From Oceanihabitans iliipiscarium (lineage in GTDB: Bacteria > Bacteroidota > Bacteroidia > Flavobacteriales > Flavobacteriaceae), in assembly GCF_042686125.1 (NCBI RefSeq), contig NZ_JBHUOV010000007.1, forward strand, positions 1-64,000: DNA of 64,000 bases, read 5' to 3'. Position 1 is the first letter of the stretch. Every line of letters starts with the position of its first letter. Both the position numbers and the translations under genes were made by a program. The notes under the pieces were generated by a model. It had not been told where the DNA came from and did not search any database. It was given only the letters and a program-made list of their open reading frames with translations. Shown one piece after another: positions 17,127 to 26,544 of the stretch.

Positions 17127-18223
17127 TAAAATTTCTAGATTTACATAAAATAAATGCACGATTTGAAGTTCAGTTTCAAGAACAATTTAAAAAGTTTTTA
17201 AAATCTGGGCATTATATTTTAGGCGACCAAGTCGCTTTGTTCGAGTCTAATTATGCTAAGTATTGCGGTACAAAACATTGTATAGGAATTAGCAATGGCT
17301 TAGATGCTCTAATTTTAATTTTTAAAGCCTATAAAGTGCTTGGCAAACTAAAAGAAAATGACGAAGTTATTGTGCCAGCTAACACATATATAGCAAGTAT
17401 ACTGCCTGTTATTCATAATGGATTAACACCTGTTTTTGTCGAGCCAGATAAAGAAACGTATAATATCTCTACATTAGAAATTGAAAAGCATATCACGCCA
17501 AACACTAAAGCGATTTTAGCAGTGCATTTATATGGCCAATTAGCAAATATGAAAGCCATTAATACGATTGCTAAAAAACATAACCTATTGGTTATTGAAG
17601 ATGCAGCACAAGCACATGGTGCCATTAATGAAAATGGAAAAAAAGCAGGTAATTTAAGTGATGTTGCTGCATTTAGTTTTTATCCTAGTAAAAATCTTGG
17701 TGCATTAGGCGATGGAGGTGCAGTAACAACTAACAATGATGTGCTTGCCGAAACTATAAAGAAATTAAGAAATTATGGTGCTTCAAAAAAGTACGTTAAT
17801 GAACTCATAGGATTTAATAACAGACTAGATGAAATACAAGCCGTTTTTTTAAATATAAAACTTAAAAAACTTGATGAGGATAACACCATAAGACGATACA
17901 TTGCAAAGCGTTATCTTTCTGAATTGAATAACGAAAAAGTAAAGCTTCCGTTTTATAATAATGCATTAGATCATATTTTTCACCTTTTTGTTGTTTTAGT
18001 TGAAGATCGAGAAGGTTTCATTAACTATTTAAAAGAGAATCAAATAGAAACCTTAATACATTATCCTATCGCTCCGCATCAGCAAGACGCCTTGAAAGAC
18101 TACGCATCATTAAATTTGCCTATTACAGAACACATTCATAAAACAATAGTGAGTTTGCCAATAAGTCCTGTAATGAACGAAAAAGAAGTCACCAAAATCA
18201 TTAATACTATAAATTTATATTAA
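17123..18223 (+). CDS. fdtB: DegT/DnrJ-type sugar aminotransferase, FdtB-like
   Basis: 366 residues of a PLP-dependent NDP-keto-sugar aminotransferase. The Schiff-base lysine is Lys190 in FSFYPSKNLGALGDGG, the cofactor-ring Asp160 is in VIEDAAQAHGA, and the N-terminal SNGLDAL contacts phosphate. With the 3,4-ketoisomerase at 22111 it would convert dTDP-4-keto-6-deoxyglucose via the 3-keto sugar to dTDP-3-amino-3,6-dideoxyhexose (Fuc3N or Qui3N). FdtB versus QdtB cannot be told apart by eye. It overlaps the acyltransferase gene by 4 nt (ATGA), and the flippase starts directly after its stop. Confidence 0.85.
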   Translation: MIKFLDLHKINARFEVQFQEQFKKFLKSGHYILGDQVALFESNYAKYCGTKHCIGISNGLDALILIFKAYKVLGKLKENDEVIVPANTYIASILPVIHNGLTPVFVEPDKETYNISTLEIEKHITPNTKAILAVHLYGQLANMKAINTIAKKHNLLVIEDAAQAHGAINENGKKAGNLSDVAAFSFYPSKNLGALGDGGAVTTNNDVLAETIKKLRNYGASKKYVNELIGFNNRLDEIQAVFLNIKLKKLDEDNTIRRYIAKRYLSELNNEKVKLPFYNNALDHIFHLFVVLVEDREGFINYLKENQIETLIHYPIAPHQQDALKDYASLNLPITEHIHKTIVSLPISPVMNEKEVTKIINTINLY

Positions 18224-19534
18224 TTGAAGAAATTAATAGATTATATAAATTCTAATGTTTTAATTAAAGTTGCCTCATTAAATTCGGCTGCTGTAATAAC
18301 TAGAATTGTTTCAGGTTTTTTAACGTCTAAGGCTATTGCTTATTTTATTGGCGCTGAAGGGATGGCTTTGGTAGGTCAATTACGTGATTTTCTGCGTTTT
18401 GCTCAATCCTTTTCAATTTTAGGGCTATACAATGGTGTTGTTAAGTATATCGCAGAGTTTAAAGACAATGTTAAAGAGCTTAGCAATACAATTTCTACTG
18501 TTTTTTACTTAGGATTTATTTCAAGTTTTACGATATCACTACTGTGTTATTTTTATGCACAAGAAATAAATGATTATTTATTCCCTCCGTTTAATGACTA
18601 TGCTTATGTGATTAAAATATTAGCTATAGCAATGCCATTTTACGCATTAAATATGTTTTCTTTTTCTATTCTAAATGGATTTTCTAAATATAGAATTTTA
18701 CTCATCATAAACATTATAGGTCAATTACTAGGCACATTAGTTACTGTTTTTTTAATATGGATAAATAATATTGAAGGCGCACTTATTGCTGTTGTTATTG
18801 CCGAGTCTTTAATCTTCTTAATAACGGTTGTTGGTATTGCGAATCAGCGTAGTTTGGTGTCGTTAATTCAGGTGAAGAATGTCAGGTTTTCATCAATCAA
18901 AAAATTGAGCACGTATTCTTTAATGGCCTTATTTTCTGCAATGGTATTGCCTTTAGTTTCTATTGAAATTCGGAGCTATATTATTGATAATGTAAGTCAT
19001 CAAGCTGCAGGTTTTTGGGAATTAATGACTAGAATATCAAAATATTATTTAATGTTTGTCACCTCTTTACTAACCTTATATATTCTGCCGCGCTTATCAG
19101 AAATTGATAATGTTAGAGAGTTTAGAAAAGAAGTTTTTGGATTTTATAAAACCATTATTCCTGTTTTTGGTTTAGGATTGCTTGCTATTTATTTTCTTAG
19201 ACCTTTTATTATACTGATATTTTCTACAAGTGAATTTAAACCTGTTGAAGACTTGTTCTTATGGCAATTGGCAGGTGATTTTATAAAGGTGTTGTCTATA
19301 GTTATAGCCTATCAATTTATAGCAAAAAATATGTTTTGGCATTATATTATAACTGAAGCATTTTCTGTAATACTTATGTATTTAACAAGTATTTATTTTA
19401 TTGATATTTATGGCGTAAAAGGAGCTACAATTGCACATTTTGTAACTTATGCTGTTCATTATGGCGTAATTTTATTAATTTTCAGTAATTCCCTTTTTGG
19501 AGTGATACCTCAAGATTATGAAGATAATAATTAA
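18224..19534 (+). CDS. wzx: O-antigen flippase, Wzx/RfbX type
   Basis: 436 residues with about twelve transmembrane helices, a polysaccharide-export (MATE-like) protein that moves lipid-linked oligosaccharide units across the inner membrane. The N-terminal SLNSAAVITRIVSGFLTSKAIAYFIGAEGMALVGQLRDF is characteristic of O-antigen translocases in Bacteroidota. The start is TTG at 18224, immediately after the TAA of the aminotransferase, and no nearby ATG fits. It overlaps the next gene by 17 nt. No Wzy polymerase or initiating sugar transferase is recognised nearby. Confidence 0.88.
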   Translation: MKKLIDYINSNVLIKVASLNSAAVITRIVSGFLTSKAIAYFIGAEGMALVGQLRDFLRFAQSFSILGLYNGVVKYIAEFKDNVKELSNTISTVFYLGFISSFTISLLCYFYAQEINDYLFPPFNDYAYVIKILAIAMPFYALNMFSFSILNGFSKYRILLIINIIGQLLGTLVTVFLIWINNIEGALIAVVIAESLIFLITVVGIANQRSLVSLIQVKNVRFSSIKKLSTYSLMALFSAMVLPLVSIEIRSYIIDNVSHQAAGFWELMTRISKYYLMFVTSLLTLYILPRLSEIDNVREFRKEVFGFYKTIIPVFGLGLLAIYFLRPFIILIFSTSEFKPVEDLFLWQLAGDFIKVLSIVIAYQFIAKNMFWHYIITEAFSVILMYLTSIYFIDIYGVKGATIAHFVTYAVHYGVILLIFSNSLFGVIPQDYEDNN

Positions 19535-20078
19535 AATATTTTTCTTTTTTAAAAAGTTACTTTATTCTAACTTTTCAAACAACAATAATACAGAAGGGAC
19601 TTTCCAGTCTCATCAGCCTGTAGTTGTTAGAGGCAAAGGAAAAATACGCTTCGGAAAACAAGTTTCATTTGGAGTTATTAATTCACCTCATTTTTATAAT
19701 TCTTATGCCTATATCGAAGCCAGAACACCAGATTCTTATATTGAGTTTGGAGAAAATATTAATATCAATAATTCTTTTTCTGTTATTTCAGAGAAGAAAA
19801 TAGTCGTTGGGAATAATGTTTTAATTGGCTTTAACTGTACCATAACAGATAGTAATTTTCACGACTTAAACCCAAAAAATAGAGCCGCTACAGATCCTAA
19901 CCCTGAAGACGTAGTTATTGAAGAAAATGTTTTTATTGGTAATAATGTAACAATTTTAAAAGGGGTAACTATTGGGAAAAATACGGTTGTTGCTGCAAGT
20001 TCTGTAGTGACTAAAAGTTTTCCCGAAAATGTTGTTATTGCTGGAATCCCAGCTAAGGTCATTCAGCAATTAGCTTAA
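19518..20078 (+). CDS. Hexapeptide-repeat acyltransferase
   Basis: 186 residues. From about 85 to 180 the sequence is a left-handed beta-helix of hexapeptide repeats (IVVGNNVLIGFNCTITDSNFHDL, VIEENVFIGNNVTILKGVTIG, NTVVAASSVV, ending VIAGIPAKVI). The histidine in NFHDL is the expected catalytic base of the acetyl-CoA dependent WcaF/VatB group. It probably O- or N-acetylates a sugar of the unit assembled here; an FdtC-like role on the amino sugar is possible. It overlaps the flippase by 17 nt, and its stop overlaps the stop of the convergent glycosyltransferase by 4 nt. Confidence 0.85.
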   Translation: MKIIIKIFFFFKKLLYSNFSNNNNTEGTFQSHQPVVVRGKGKIRFGKQVSFGVINSPHFYNSYAYIEARTPDSYIEFGENININNSFSVISEKKIVVGNNVLIGFNCTITDSNFHDLNPKNRAATDPNPEDVVIEENVFIGNNVTILKGVTIGKNTVVAASSVVTKSFPENVVIAGIPAKVIQQLA

Positions 20079-21220
20079 CTTCTAGAAGACCAAATCGCTA
20101 CATACTTTTTCGAAATTGTAATATAGTCATGCTCTTTTTCAATAAAAGCTCTGGCATTTTTAGAGATGGTCTCAATATGTTCAGGATTTAAAATCAGCCA
20201 TTCTAATTTTTTTGCAATATGCTCAGCATCAGGTAAAGCATTAATAGCAACAGTATCTGCTTCTAAATGGTAGTAGTCTAGCCATTCTTGTTCAGCTCCA
20301 GTAAACACCACTTTTCCTTTAGCCATGGCTTCTAGAGCATTATATCCTTGATCATAACCATAAACTTGATCCATGATAATATGTGCATTGTCATACACTT
20401 TGATGTACTCTTCGTAAGGTAAGCTGTGAGTCGTTTTAATGTTGATTTTTGAAGCATACTTTTGCTGAAGACTCTTTAAAGCCTCTTCAATAATAGTGCT
20501 TCCTTTTCGTATAGATGATATAGAATTAATACCATGAAAAATATGAATTTTATCTTCAATTTTTATAGGATTGAATACGATGTTTTTAGTGTTAATCGGA
20601 TTTGCAATCAGGCCCAAATATGCTTCATGATGTTTTAGAGGAATGTGGTAGTCTATGTCTGAAGCGATGACGCCTTTTATGTTTTCATATATGAAATCAT
20701 GTAACATTTTATATGACTTACTAATATATTTTAGCGAATAATTATATTTCTTAATTACACTTTTATCATTCAAATAAGGCGTTAAAATGGAGTAACGTTC
20801 CTTTTCATTAATGTAGTGATTAATGTTAATGTAATCGTCTCCGCAGGATAATAAAAAAGAAGATTTATTCTGCTTAAAAAGCTGCTTTAGTAAAGGAATT
20901 TGTAATTTAGGATGTATAGCTAAAGCATCTTCATTTATAAGCTGAACAACATCAAAATCTTTTAGTTTTGGTAGTGCTTTTTTAAAACGAAAATAAATTT
21001 CTAATTGCGCGATGTCAAAACCACTTATGCTTAGAATTATTTTCCTGAAAAGTAGAGGAATACGTTTGTTAAAAAAAGAGCTATCAATATTGATATCTAC
21101 AGGATATTTTTTAAATAAATCGCCAGTTCCTATAAGTAAAACCTCATGACCTAAATCAGTTAAACCTTCTTTTAAAGAATTATGTAGCCTGCTAAATTCA
21201 CCTACTAAAAGTACTTTCAT
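20075..21220 (-). CDS. Glycosyltransferase, GT4-like (GT-B fold)
   Basis: 381 residues. It opens with MKVLLVGEFSRLHNSLKEGL, and the C-terminal half carries GT4 hallmarks: SIRKGSTIIEEAL at about 235-247 and a nucleotide-sugar site YGYDQGYNALEAMAKGKVVFTG at about 287-308, where the E of NALEAMA is the usual catalytic/ribose-binding glutamate. It transfers a sugar to a lipid-linked acceptor at the cytoplasmic membrane face. Donor and acceptor are unknown. It is transcribed against the flanking genes. Confidence 0.8.
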   Translation of the reverse strand: MKVLLVGEFSRLHNSLKEGLTDLGHEVLLIGTGDLFKKYPVDINIDSSFFNKRIPLLFRKIILSISGFDIAQLEIYFRFKKALPKLKDFDVVQLINEDALAIHPKLQIPLLKQLFKQNKSSFLLSCGDDYININHYINEKERYSILTPYLNDKSVIKKYNYSLKYISKSYKMLHDFIYENIKGVIASDIDYHIPLKHHEAYLGLIANPINTKNIVFNPIKIEDKIHIFHGINSISSIRKGSTIIEEALKSLQQKYASKINIKTTHSLPYEEYIKVYDNAHIIMDQVYGYDQGYNALEAMAKGKVVFTGAEQEWLDYYHLEADTVAINALPDAEHIAKKLEWLILNPEHIETISKNARAFIEKEHDYITISKKYVAIWSSRS

Positions 21221-21263
21221 CTCATTTTTTAATTGCAGTATCTATTAGATGTCACGTTTTTGA

Positions 21264-21271
21264 TACCTTTG
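21264..21271 (+). promoter_or_regulatory. -7 promoter element upstream of the 21294 glycosyltransferase
   Basis: TACCTTTG is an exact TAnnTTTG match 22 bp before the start codon, in the divergent gap between two glycosyltransferases. No TTTG at 17-23 bp upstream was identified, so this rests on the -7 box alone. Confidence 0.4.
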
Positions 21272-21293
21272 CTTTTCAAATATAGTTGTTTAT

Positions 21294-22118
21294 ATGAATA
21301 TGGCTAAAGAAAAAGACATTCCGTTAGAAATTCTTGTGGCAACAATGAATAGAAATTCATTACAATTCTTATACGCTATGTTTAAGTATAATGATATTAG
21401 GAATTACACTATTTTGGTTGTCAATCAAACGACTGAAGATTGTTTGTTAGAATCAAATAATAGTCAAGTTCGTGTGATTAATACCTTTGAAAAAGGATTA
21501 AGTCGAAGTCGGAATTTAGCCATTCAAAAAGCCATTGGTAGGATTTGTCTTATTGCAGATGATGATGTTATCTTTCAAAAAAACTTTCAGCAAAACATCA
21601 TATCGAGTTATGAAAAGGTGCCTGAAGCAGATTTAATCACTTTTAAAACCCTTACAACTCAAGGAAATCCTTATAGTAATTATCCCAAAACCATTTCTAA
21701 GTTAACATCATTTTATAAAAAAGTATTATCAATAGAAATCACTTTTAAAAGAGAATCCCTTATTAAATATGGCATTTCTTTCGATGAAGATTTTGGGTTA
21801 GGAAGTGTGTTTCAAGATGGAGAGAATAGACTCTTTTTAAAAAGGGTTATCAACCATAAAGATTTAAAAGCTTATTTTGTGCCAGAATTTATTGTCGAAC
21901 ATGAATCAAACAGTTCAAGTGATCAAGTCTCGTCTGATAGATTTATAAGTGCTAGAAGCGCTTTAAATTATAAATTAAATGGGAATTTAGCTTATTTTTA
22001 TAGTGCCAAATTAATAGCGTCATTATTAAGAAAAGGATTAATCAGACCAAACCAAATTGCTTCTAAATGGAGTGTGGTTCAAGAAGCCATCAAAACGTAT
22101 AAATTACGAAATGCATAA
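21294..22118 (+). CDS. Glycosyltransferase family 2
   Basis: 274 residues of a GT-A fold enzyme: PLEILVATMNRNSLQFLYAM at the N-terminus, GLSRSRNLAIQKAIGRICLIADDDVIFQ at about 67-94 with the metal-binding DDD, and GLGSVFQDGENRLFLKRV near 165-182 as the acceptor/catalytic region. ATG 21300 is an equally plausible start. It shares the eight bases ATGCATAA with the FdtA gene, so the two are translated together. Confidence 0.85.
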   Translation: MNMAKEKDIPLEILVATMNRNSLQFLYAMFKYNDIRNYTILVVNQTTEDCLLESNNSQVRVINTFEKGLSRSRNLAIQKAIGRICLIADDDVIFQKNFQQNIISSYEKVPEADLITFKTLTTQGNPYSNYPKTISKLTSFYKKVLSIEITFKRESLIKYGISFDEDFGLGSVFQDGENRLFLKRVINHKDLKAYFVPEFIVEHESNSSSDQVSSDRFISARSALNYKLNGNLAYFYSAKLIASLLRKGLIRPNQIASKWSVVQEAIKTYKLRNA

Positions 22119-22506
22119 AATAGAAATCATAGACATACCAAAAATAGAAGATAGACGAGGTAATTTATCTGTTATCGAAAAAGATTGCATTCCTTTTGAA
22201 ATAAAGCGTGTATATTATTTATATGATGTGCCAAGCGATGCATATCGAGGAGGACATGCTCACAAAGAGCAGTTGGAGTTTTTAATTGCGTTAAGTGGTA
22301 GTTTTAATGTGGTCTTAGATGATGGAGCAAACAAACAAACCATAACACTTAATAAGCCCAATAAAGGCTTGTTAATTCCTACTGGAATATGGCGAGAACT
22401 TGAAAATTTTTCTTCTGGTTCGGTTTGCTTGGTCTTAGCTTCAGCTGAGTTTTTAGAATCAGATTATATAAGAGATTATAATGATTTTAAGACCTTTAAG
22501 AATTAG
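22111..22506 (+). CDS. fdtA: dTDP-4-keto-6-deoxyglucose 3,4-ketoisomerase, FdtA-like
   Basis: 131 residues of a cupin. RRGNLSVIE at about 15-23, VYYLYDVP, and RGGHAHKEQLEFL at 46-58 with His49/His51 define the sugar 3,4-ketoisomerases (FdtA/QdtA/WxcM C-terminal domain). It moves the keto group from C4 to C3 so that the aminotransferase at 17123 can install the 3-amino group. The start at 22111 follows the family beginning (MHKIEIIDIPKI); an in-frame ATG at 22057 lies well inside the glycosyltransferase gene and is rejected. Its stop overlaps the convergent gene's stop. Confidence 0.9.
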   Translation: MHKIEIIDIPKIEDRRGNLSVIEKDCIPFEIKRVYYLYDVPSDAYRGGHAHKEQLEFLIALSGSFNVVLDDGANKQTITLNKPNKGLLIPTGIWRELENFSSGSVCLVLASAEFLESDYIRDYNDFKTFKN

Positions 22507-23423
22507 AAATAACTCTTTTTTGAAGAGATTTTATTATTCAAATTAATAACAAATAAAAGAACATTTTTAGGTAATGCTAGAAGTGTTTTTTGCTTTAAGC
22601 TAAGAAGCTTAGAATCTAATTGAGTTTTAAGAGTCAATAAATTTTTCTTGTCTCCTATAAGTTTATACCTAATAGCAGATGCAAATATGTTTTTCTGTAT
22701 AAAAATTTGAGCAAAAGTATTTTGAGTAACCTGTGTGGTGTATTTTTTAAAATCAATAGCTTTAAAAAGTTCTCTATTGGTTTTTGATAAGCTATGGCGT
22801 ACTACTTTATGTGTTGCTAATGGTTTGATAATAAAAGCGATCTTATGTTTTAGTCCTGTTCTTATCCAAAAATCAGTGTCTTCACTAGTCTTCAAATTTT
22901 CATCAAAACCTCCTAGATCTAGAAATGCAGTCTTTTTAAAAACGGAACTTGAGCAATGAAGAATAGAATGATCTAAACTTGTTTCAAAATAATCAACAAC
23001 GCAGTCATTAACTTGCTGAGGTAAGTTTTTATAAGTTGCATTATATTCCTTTTTGTTTTTCTTTATTTTTAAAGCAGACGCAAAAACCTTTTCTTCAGGG
23101 TGTTTGTCAATTAATTTTTTTATATGTCTTAAGAAACCAGAATTCCAGTAGTCATCTGCATCAAGAAAAGCAATATAATCAGCATTAGCTTTAGAGGCTC
23201 CGTAATTTCTAGCATGAGAAGCACCTTGGTTTTTAATTGTATAAATAGTTATTCGTTTATCATTTATAGCTTTAACTTTTTTAAGGCTATCATCTGTAGA
23301 ACCATCATTAACTACAATAATTTCAAAATCTTGATGGGTTTGAAATAAGACACTTTGAATCGTACTTCCAATAAAGTGCTCTTTATTAAATAAGGGAATA
23401 ACTACTGAAAAAAATGGTGTCAT
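22503..23423 (-). CDS. Glycosyltransferase family 2
   Basis: 306 residues with the canonical GT2 opening FSVVIPLFNKEHFIGSTIQS, then FEIIVVNDGSTDDS at about 33-46, NYGASKANADYIAFLDADDYW at 73-93 (DxD metal site), and GGFDENLKTSEDTDFWIR near 171-188 with the ED catalytic pair. It adds one sugar to the growing unit. It follows the second GT2 gene after 1 nt on the same strand, so the two minus-strand enzymes form an operon facing the fdtA side. Confidence 0.9.
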   Translation of the reverse strand: MTPFFSVVIPLFNKEHFIGSTIQSVLFQTHQDFEIIVVNDGSTDDSLKKVKAINDKRITIYTIKNQGASHARNYGASKANADYIAFLDADDYWNSGFLRHIKKLIDKHPEEKVFASALKIKKNKKEYNATYKNLPQQVNDCVVDYFETSLDHSILHCSSSVFKKTAFLDLGGFDENLKTSEDTDFWIRTGLKHKIAFIIKPLATHKVVRHSLSKTNRELFKAIDFKKYTTQVTQNTFAQIFIQKNIFASAIRYKLIGDKKNLLTLKTQLDSKLLSLKQKTLLALPKNVLLFVINLNNKISSKKSYF

Positions 23424-23424
23424 A

Positions 23425-24309
23425 TTAAAATTTTAAACTGCAAAAATAGCCTAATCTATATAAATCAAATAAAAACAAACTTGGAGACGAACTCATTAAA
23501 TGGTGTTCAATTTTATGGGTTTTATTTTTTATAAGCTTACCAAAAACTGAAGCTAATCCTAAAGTTTTTAAAACGCTATGAGTTTTAAGAAGCTTGGTAG
23601 CGTTAGAACGAATGGCTTTGCTTTTTTTTAATTGGTACAAGGTGTCTAATGCTTTCTTTGTTTTTTTTAAATAATCTTCATTTGTCTCTAAACCTAAATG
23701 ATAAACCGTATTGTTAATATGCTTAACCTTTACATTTAAACCCTTTAAATGCGCAGTAAATAAAATGTCTAATCCATAAGCATTTTGTAACAGCAACTGA
23801 TTCACTTTAATGAATAAGTCTTTTTTTATCACAAAACTTCCTGATATAATAGAAGTATAAGGTGCTTTTTGACGTTCAAAAACGGATTTACTTTCACGTG
23901 CTTTGCCATAATGCCATCTTAGTAATTTGTCCTTATTTGGTTTGGTCGTCTCGTAAACAATTCCTCCAAATATAATATCAATATCTGAATTTATTTCGGT
24001 TAAAATGTTTTTAATGAATTCAGAATGAGTTGGTAAGGTGTCAGCATCTAGAAATAAAAGCCATTGATACTGAGCAATTTCTGCTAGTTTCTGCCTAGTT
24101 GCAGTTCTTCCTTTATTTTTTTTTGCTTCAATAAATTTACAATTGGCAAGTGTATTTATTTTTTGATTCTCTGTATTAAAATGCGAAAAAGAGCCATCAT
24201 CTAAACAGATAATCTCATAATTAATTCCTGTAACCAAAGCCTGCTGTTCTAATTGCATTGCCAATGGATATACATTGTAATGATATGTTGGGATTAATAT
24301 AGAAAGCAT
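23425..24309 (-). CDS. Glycosyltransferase family 2
   Basis: 294 residues. LSILIPTYHYNVYPLAMQL and INYEIICLDDGSF at the N-terminus, KNKGRTATRQKLAEIAQYQWLLFLDADTLP at about 83-112 with the DAD metal site, and a hydrophobic/basic C-terminal end. Upstream partner of the GT2 gene at 22503 (1-nt gap). Sugar specificity cannot be told. Confidence 0.88.
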   Translation of the reverse strand: MLSILIPTYHYNVYPLAMQLEQQALVTGINYEIICLDDGSFSHFNTENQKINTLANCKFIEAKKNKGRTATRQKLAEIAQYQWLLFLDADTLPTHSEFIKNILTEINSDIDIIFGGIVYETTKPNKDKLLRWHYGKARESKSVFERQKAPYTSIISGSFVIKKDLFIKVNQLLLQNAYGLDILFTAHLKGLNVKVKHINNTVYHLGLETNEDYLKKTKKALDTLYQLKKSKAIRSNATKLLKTHSVLKTLGLASVFGKLIKNKTHKIEHHLMSSSPSLFLFDLYRLGYFCSLKF

Positions 24310-24357
24310 TAATAACTATTAGATTTTTTCAAAACTAACAATAAATTAACTAATCAC

Positions 24358-24387
24358 TTTGCTATTGGTACAGTAATTGTAATTTTG
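24358..24387 (+). promoter_or_regulatory. Promoter of the beta-helix protein gene
   Basis: TTTG at 24358-24361 and TAATTTTG at 24380-24387, 18 bp apart: an exact match to the Bacteroidota housekeeping promoter (TTTG / TAnnTTTG). The start codon is 5 bp after the -7 box, so the message is nearly leaderless or initiates close to the ATG. Confidence 0.6.
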
Positions 24388-24392
24388 TTTAT

Positions 24393-26018
24393 ATGAAGAA
24401 AGTATATTCCATTTTAGTGTTGCTGTGTTCAGTTGTTTTGTCCTTTGCACAACAAGAATATCATGTGTTTCCTGAAAATCACCAACAAACTCCGGGATTA
24501 CCTACAGGAAATGGGAGTTTGCAATCGCCTTGGGATTTGCAAACGGCTTTAAATCAGCCAAACAAAATTGTAAATGCTGGAGATACTATTTGGATCCATG
24601 AAGGGATTTATAATGGTCGATATTCGAGCTCACTTAATTGTACAGATACAAATAAATACATAACTGTAAGTGGCTACCAAAATGATCGAGTCATTTTAAA
24701 TGGAAATGTTAATTCCTTAGATGGACAGACTTTAAATGTAAAAGGCGGACGCGTGATTTATAAAAACTTTGAAGTGACTTGGTTAGGCGAATTTGTTAGA
24801 GATAAAAGAGATAAAAATTTCGTTAAAACAGTCTCTGGAATTAATCATTATTCAGGAGAGAATTGCAAGTTTATTAATATAAAAATTTATAATAATCCTG
24901 GTTTAGCTTTTGGGTCATGGAATAGTACAGGAGGAACACTCGTAACAGATTGTATCATATTTAATAATGGTGTAATTAACGAAAAAGGACAAGGAAAAGG
25001 AGTCGGTTTTTATGTGCAAAACAAAAGCAATGTAGAGCGAATCATAAAGAATAATATTATTTTTAATAATTATTATAAAGGTATTGAGGTGTGGTCTGCT
25101 AGCAAAAACGCAAAGTCTGCTAACATTATGAATATAACTTTAGATAATAATGTGGTTTTTAATAGCGGACTTGCTTCTGGAACTAAAAAAGTAGATAATA
25201 TCATTATTGGTACAGACGACAGAAATGGAATTAATATTGCCAAAAATATAACTGTTAAGAATAATATATTATATCATAATACCAACTATAAAAACAATCA
25301 AATTAATGGTGACGCAGCGTCTTTAACAATTGGATATTATCTTAAAGCACCTGTTGAAAATGTAGTGGTAAATAATAATATAATTTTAGGCAGAAATAAT
25401 GCTTTAAGACTGTTATATGCAAAATCTTTAACCTTTACCAATAACAAGGTTTATTCAGGATATGCGCTTTTTAATAGTTCAGTTTTTAAGTATGCAAAGT
25501 CAGATCTCTGGAAAGTGAAAAATAACAAGTATTACACTAAAAAATCTGGAGCTTTTAGGGTTTCTGATGGAAAAACTTATGCTATCGAAGCCTGGAAATC
25601 TATGTTTCAGTTTGAAGAAAATAGCCAGCGACTACATGTTGGTGCTTTCGATATGGAAAATGTTCTTAACATTACTAAAAGTGAATATGTTCCAAATCAA
25701 TTTAGAGTCGTGCTTTTTAATAAAAACGAACAAGATGTTACAATAGATTTTTCATCATATAATATTAAAGAAGGAAGCACTTACACAATTAGAGATGTAG
25801 AAAATTTGAATCACATTTTAAAAACGGGAACTCTTATAGATTTTAAAACTACTGTTCCTATGAAAGCAATACATCCATCAAAAACTAAGACACTAGATAA
25901 TTTCGGTGTTTTTATTATTGATTTTAACTTAGAAGAGAATACTGTTGAAACAGGAAATCAAAATGAAGATGAAGAAAGCAACTTATTTGAACGTTTCTGG
26001 CGTTTTTTAGGGTTTTAA
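24393..26018 (+). CDS. Secreted right-handed parallel beta-helix protein
   Basis: 541 residues with a signal peptide (MKKVYSILVLLCSVVLSFAQ). The mature N-terminus, GSLQSPWDLQTALNQPNKIVNAGDTIWIHEGIY, is typical of proteins opening a pectate-lyase-like solenoid. About 130-370 is rich in Asn-containing strand repeats (NNIIFNN, NNVVFNSG, NNILYHNT, NNIILGRNN). Such proteins are polysaccharide lyases, epimerases or binders. No lyase catalytic triad was identified by eye, and position in the glycan locus suggests action on the exported polymer (inference). The C-terminus ends with an acidic linker and a short aromatic FERFWRFLGF tail, not a T9SS domain. Confidence 0.75.
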   Translation: MKKVYSILVLLCSVVLSFAQQEYHVFPENHQQTPGLPTGNGSLQSPWDLQTALNQPNKIVNAGDTIWIHEGIYNGRYSSSLNCTDTNKYITVSGYQNDRVILNGNVNSLDGQTLNVKGGRVIYKNFEVTWLGEFVRDKRDKNFVKTVSGINHYSGENCKFINIKIYNNPGLAFGSWNSTGGTLVTDCIIFNNGVINEKGQGKGVGFYVQNKSNVERIIKNNIIFNNYYKGIEVWSASKNAKSANIMNITLDNNVVFNSGLASGTKKVDNIIIGTDDRNGINIAKNITVKNNILYHNTNYKNNQINGDAASLTIGYYLKAPVENVVVNNNIILGRNNALRLLYAKSLTFTNNKVYSGYALFNSSVFKYAKSDLWKVKNNKYYTKKSGAFRVSDGKTYAIEAWKSMFQFEENSQRLHVGAFDMENVLNITKSEYVPNQFRVVLFNKNEQDVTIDFSSYNIKEGSTYTIRDVENLNHILKTGTLIDFKTTVPMKAIHPSKTKTLDNFGVFIIDFNLEENTVETGNQNEDEESNLFERFWRFLGF

Positions 26019-26059
26019 ATCCTTCTATAACCTTTATAAATAAATAATTACATTTGTTA

Positions 26060-26078
26060 GCTAAAGACTTTAGCTTTG
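26060..26078 (+). promoter_or_regulatory. Palindrome overlapping a -7 box upstream of the 26086 gene
   Basis: GCTAAA (26061-26066), GAC, TTTAGC form a perfect inverted repeat running into TAGCTTTG (26071-26078), an exact -7 element 7 bp before the start codon. The layout is that of a repressible promoter, but no regulator can be named. Confidence 0.4.
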
Positions 26079-26085
26079 TAACGAA

Positions 26086-26544
26086 ATGAAATGGTATAAA
26101 AATTTTGTTGTTTTTTGGACACTCCTATACTTGGTTTTTGCTTTTGTTGGTCGTTTTACAACTTCTAATAAAGAAATATTTCCATTTTTTAGATGGTCGT
26201 TATACTCAAAAACACCAAATACCTTAAACTTTCCCTATGTTATGGTGACCAAAATTAAAGACTCCATTTTGCAACCACCAATAAATATTTTAGAACTTCA
26301 TAACGTACATCATATTTCTACAGTTGACATGAATTTAAATGTTAAGGCGTTTTATTATGATATGCTAAAGTGTAAAGACAACAATGAAACCTATCAAGGC
26401 GATTTTTTTAAAATTCTCCCAAATGATAGTGAATTTAATCTCTATGAAAAAACAATCGATTTAAGAGAAAAGGACTATAAAAGTACTGAAGCCATTGTTA
26501 AAATTTTAAGTGTAAAAAATAATACAACTCATTTTGAAAGATAA
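26086..26544 (+). CDS. Membrane-anchored protein of unknown function
   Basis: 152 residues: a basic start and one hydrophobic helix (about 6-24) followed by an extracytoplasmic domain of about 125 residues. It contains FFRWSLYSKTPN and an ending rich in charged residues. No family is recognised. It overlaps the following multi-pass membrane protein gene by 11 nt, so the two products probably work together. Confidence 0.6.
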   Translation: MKWYKNFVVFWTLLYLVFAFVGRFTTSNKEIFPFFRWSLYSKTPNTLNFPYVMVTKIKDSILQPPINILELHNVHHISTVDMNLNVKAFYYDMLKCKDNNETYQGDFFKILPNDSEFNLYEKTIDLREKDYKSTEAIVKILSVKNNTTHFER

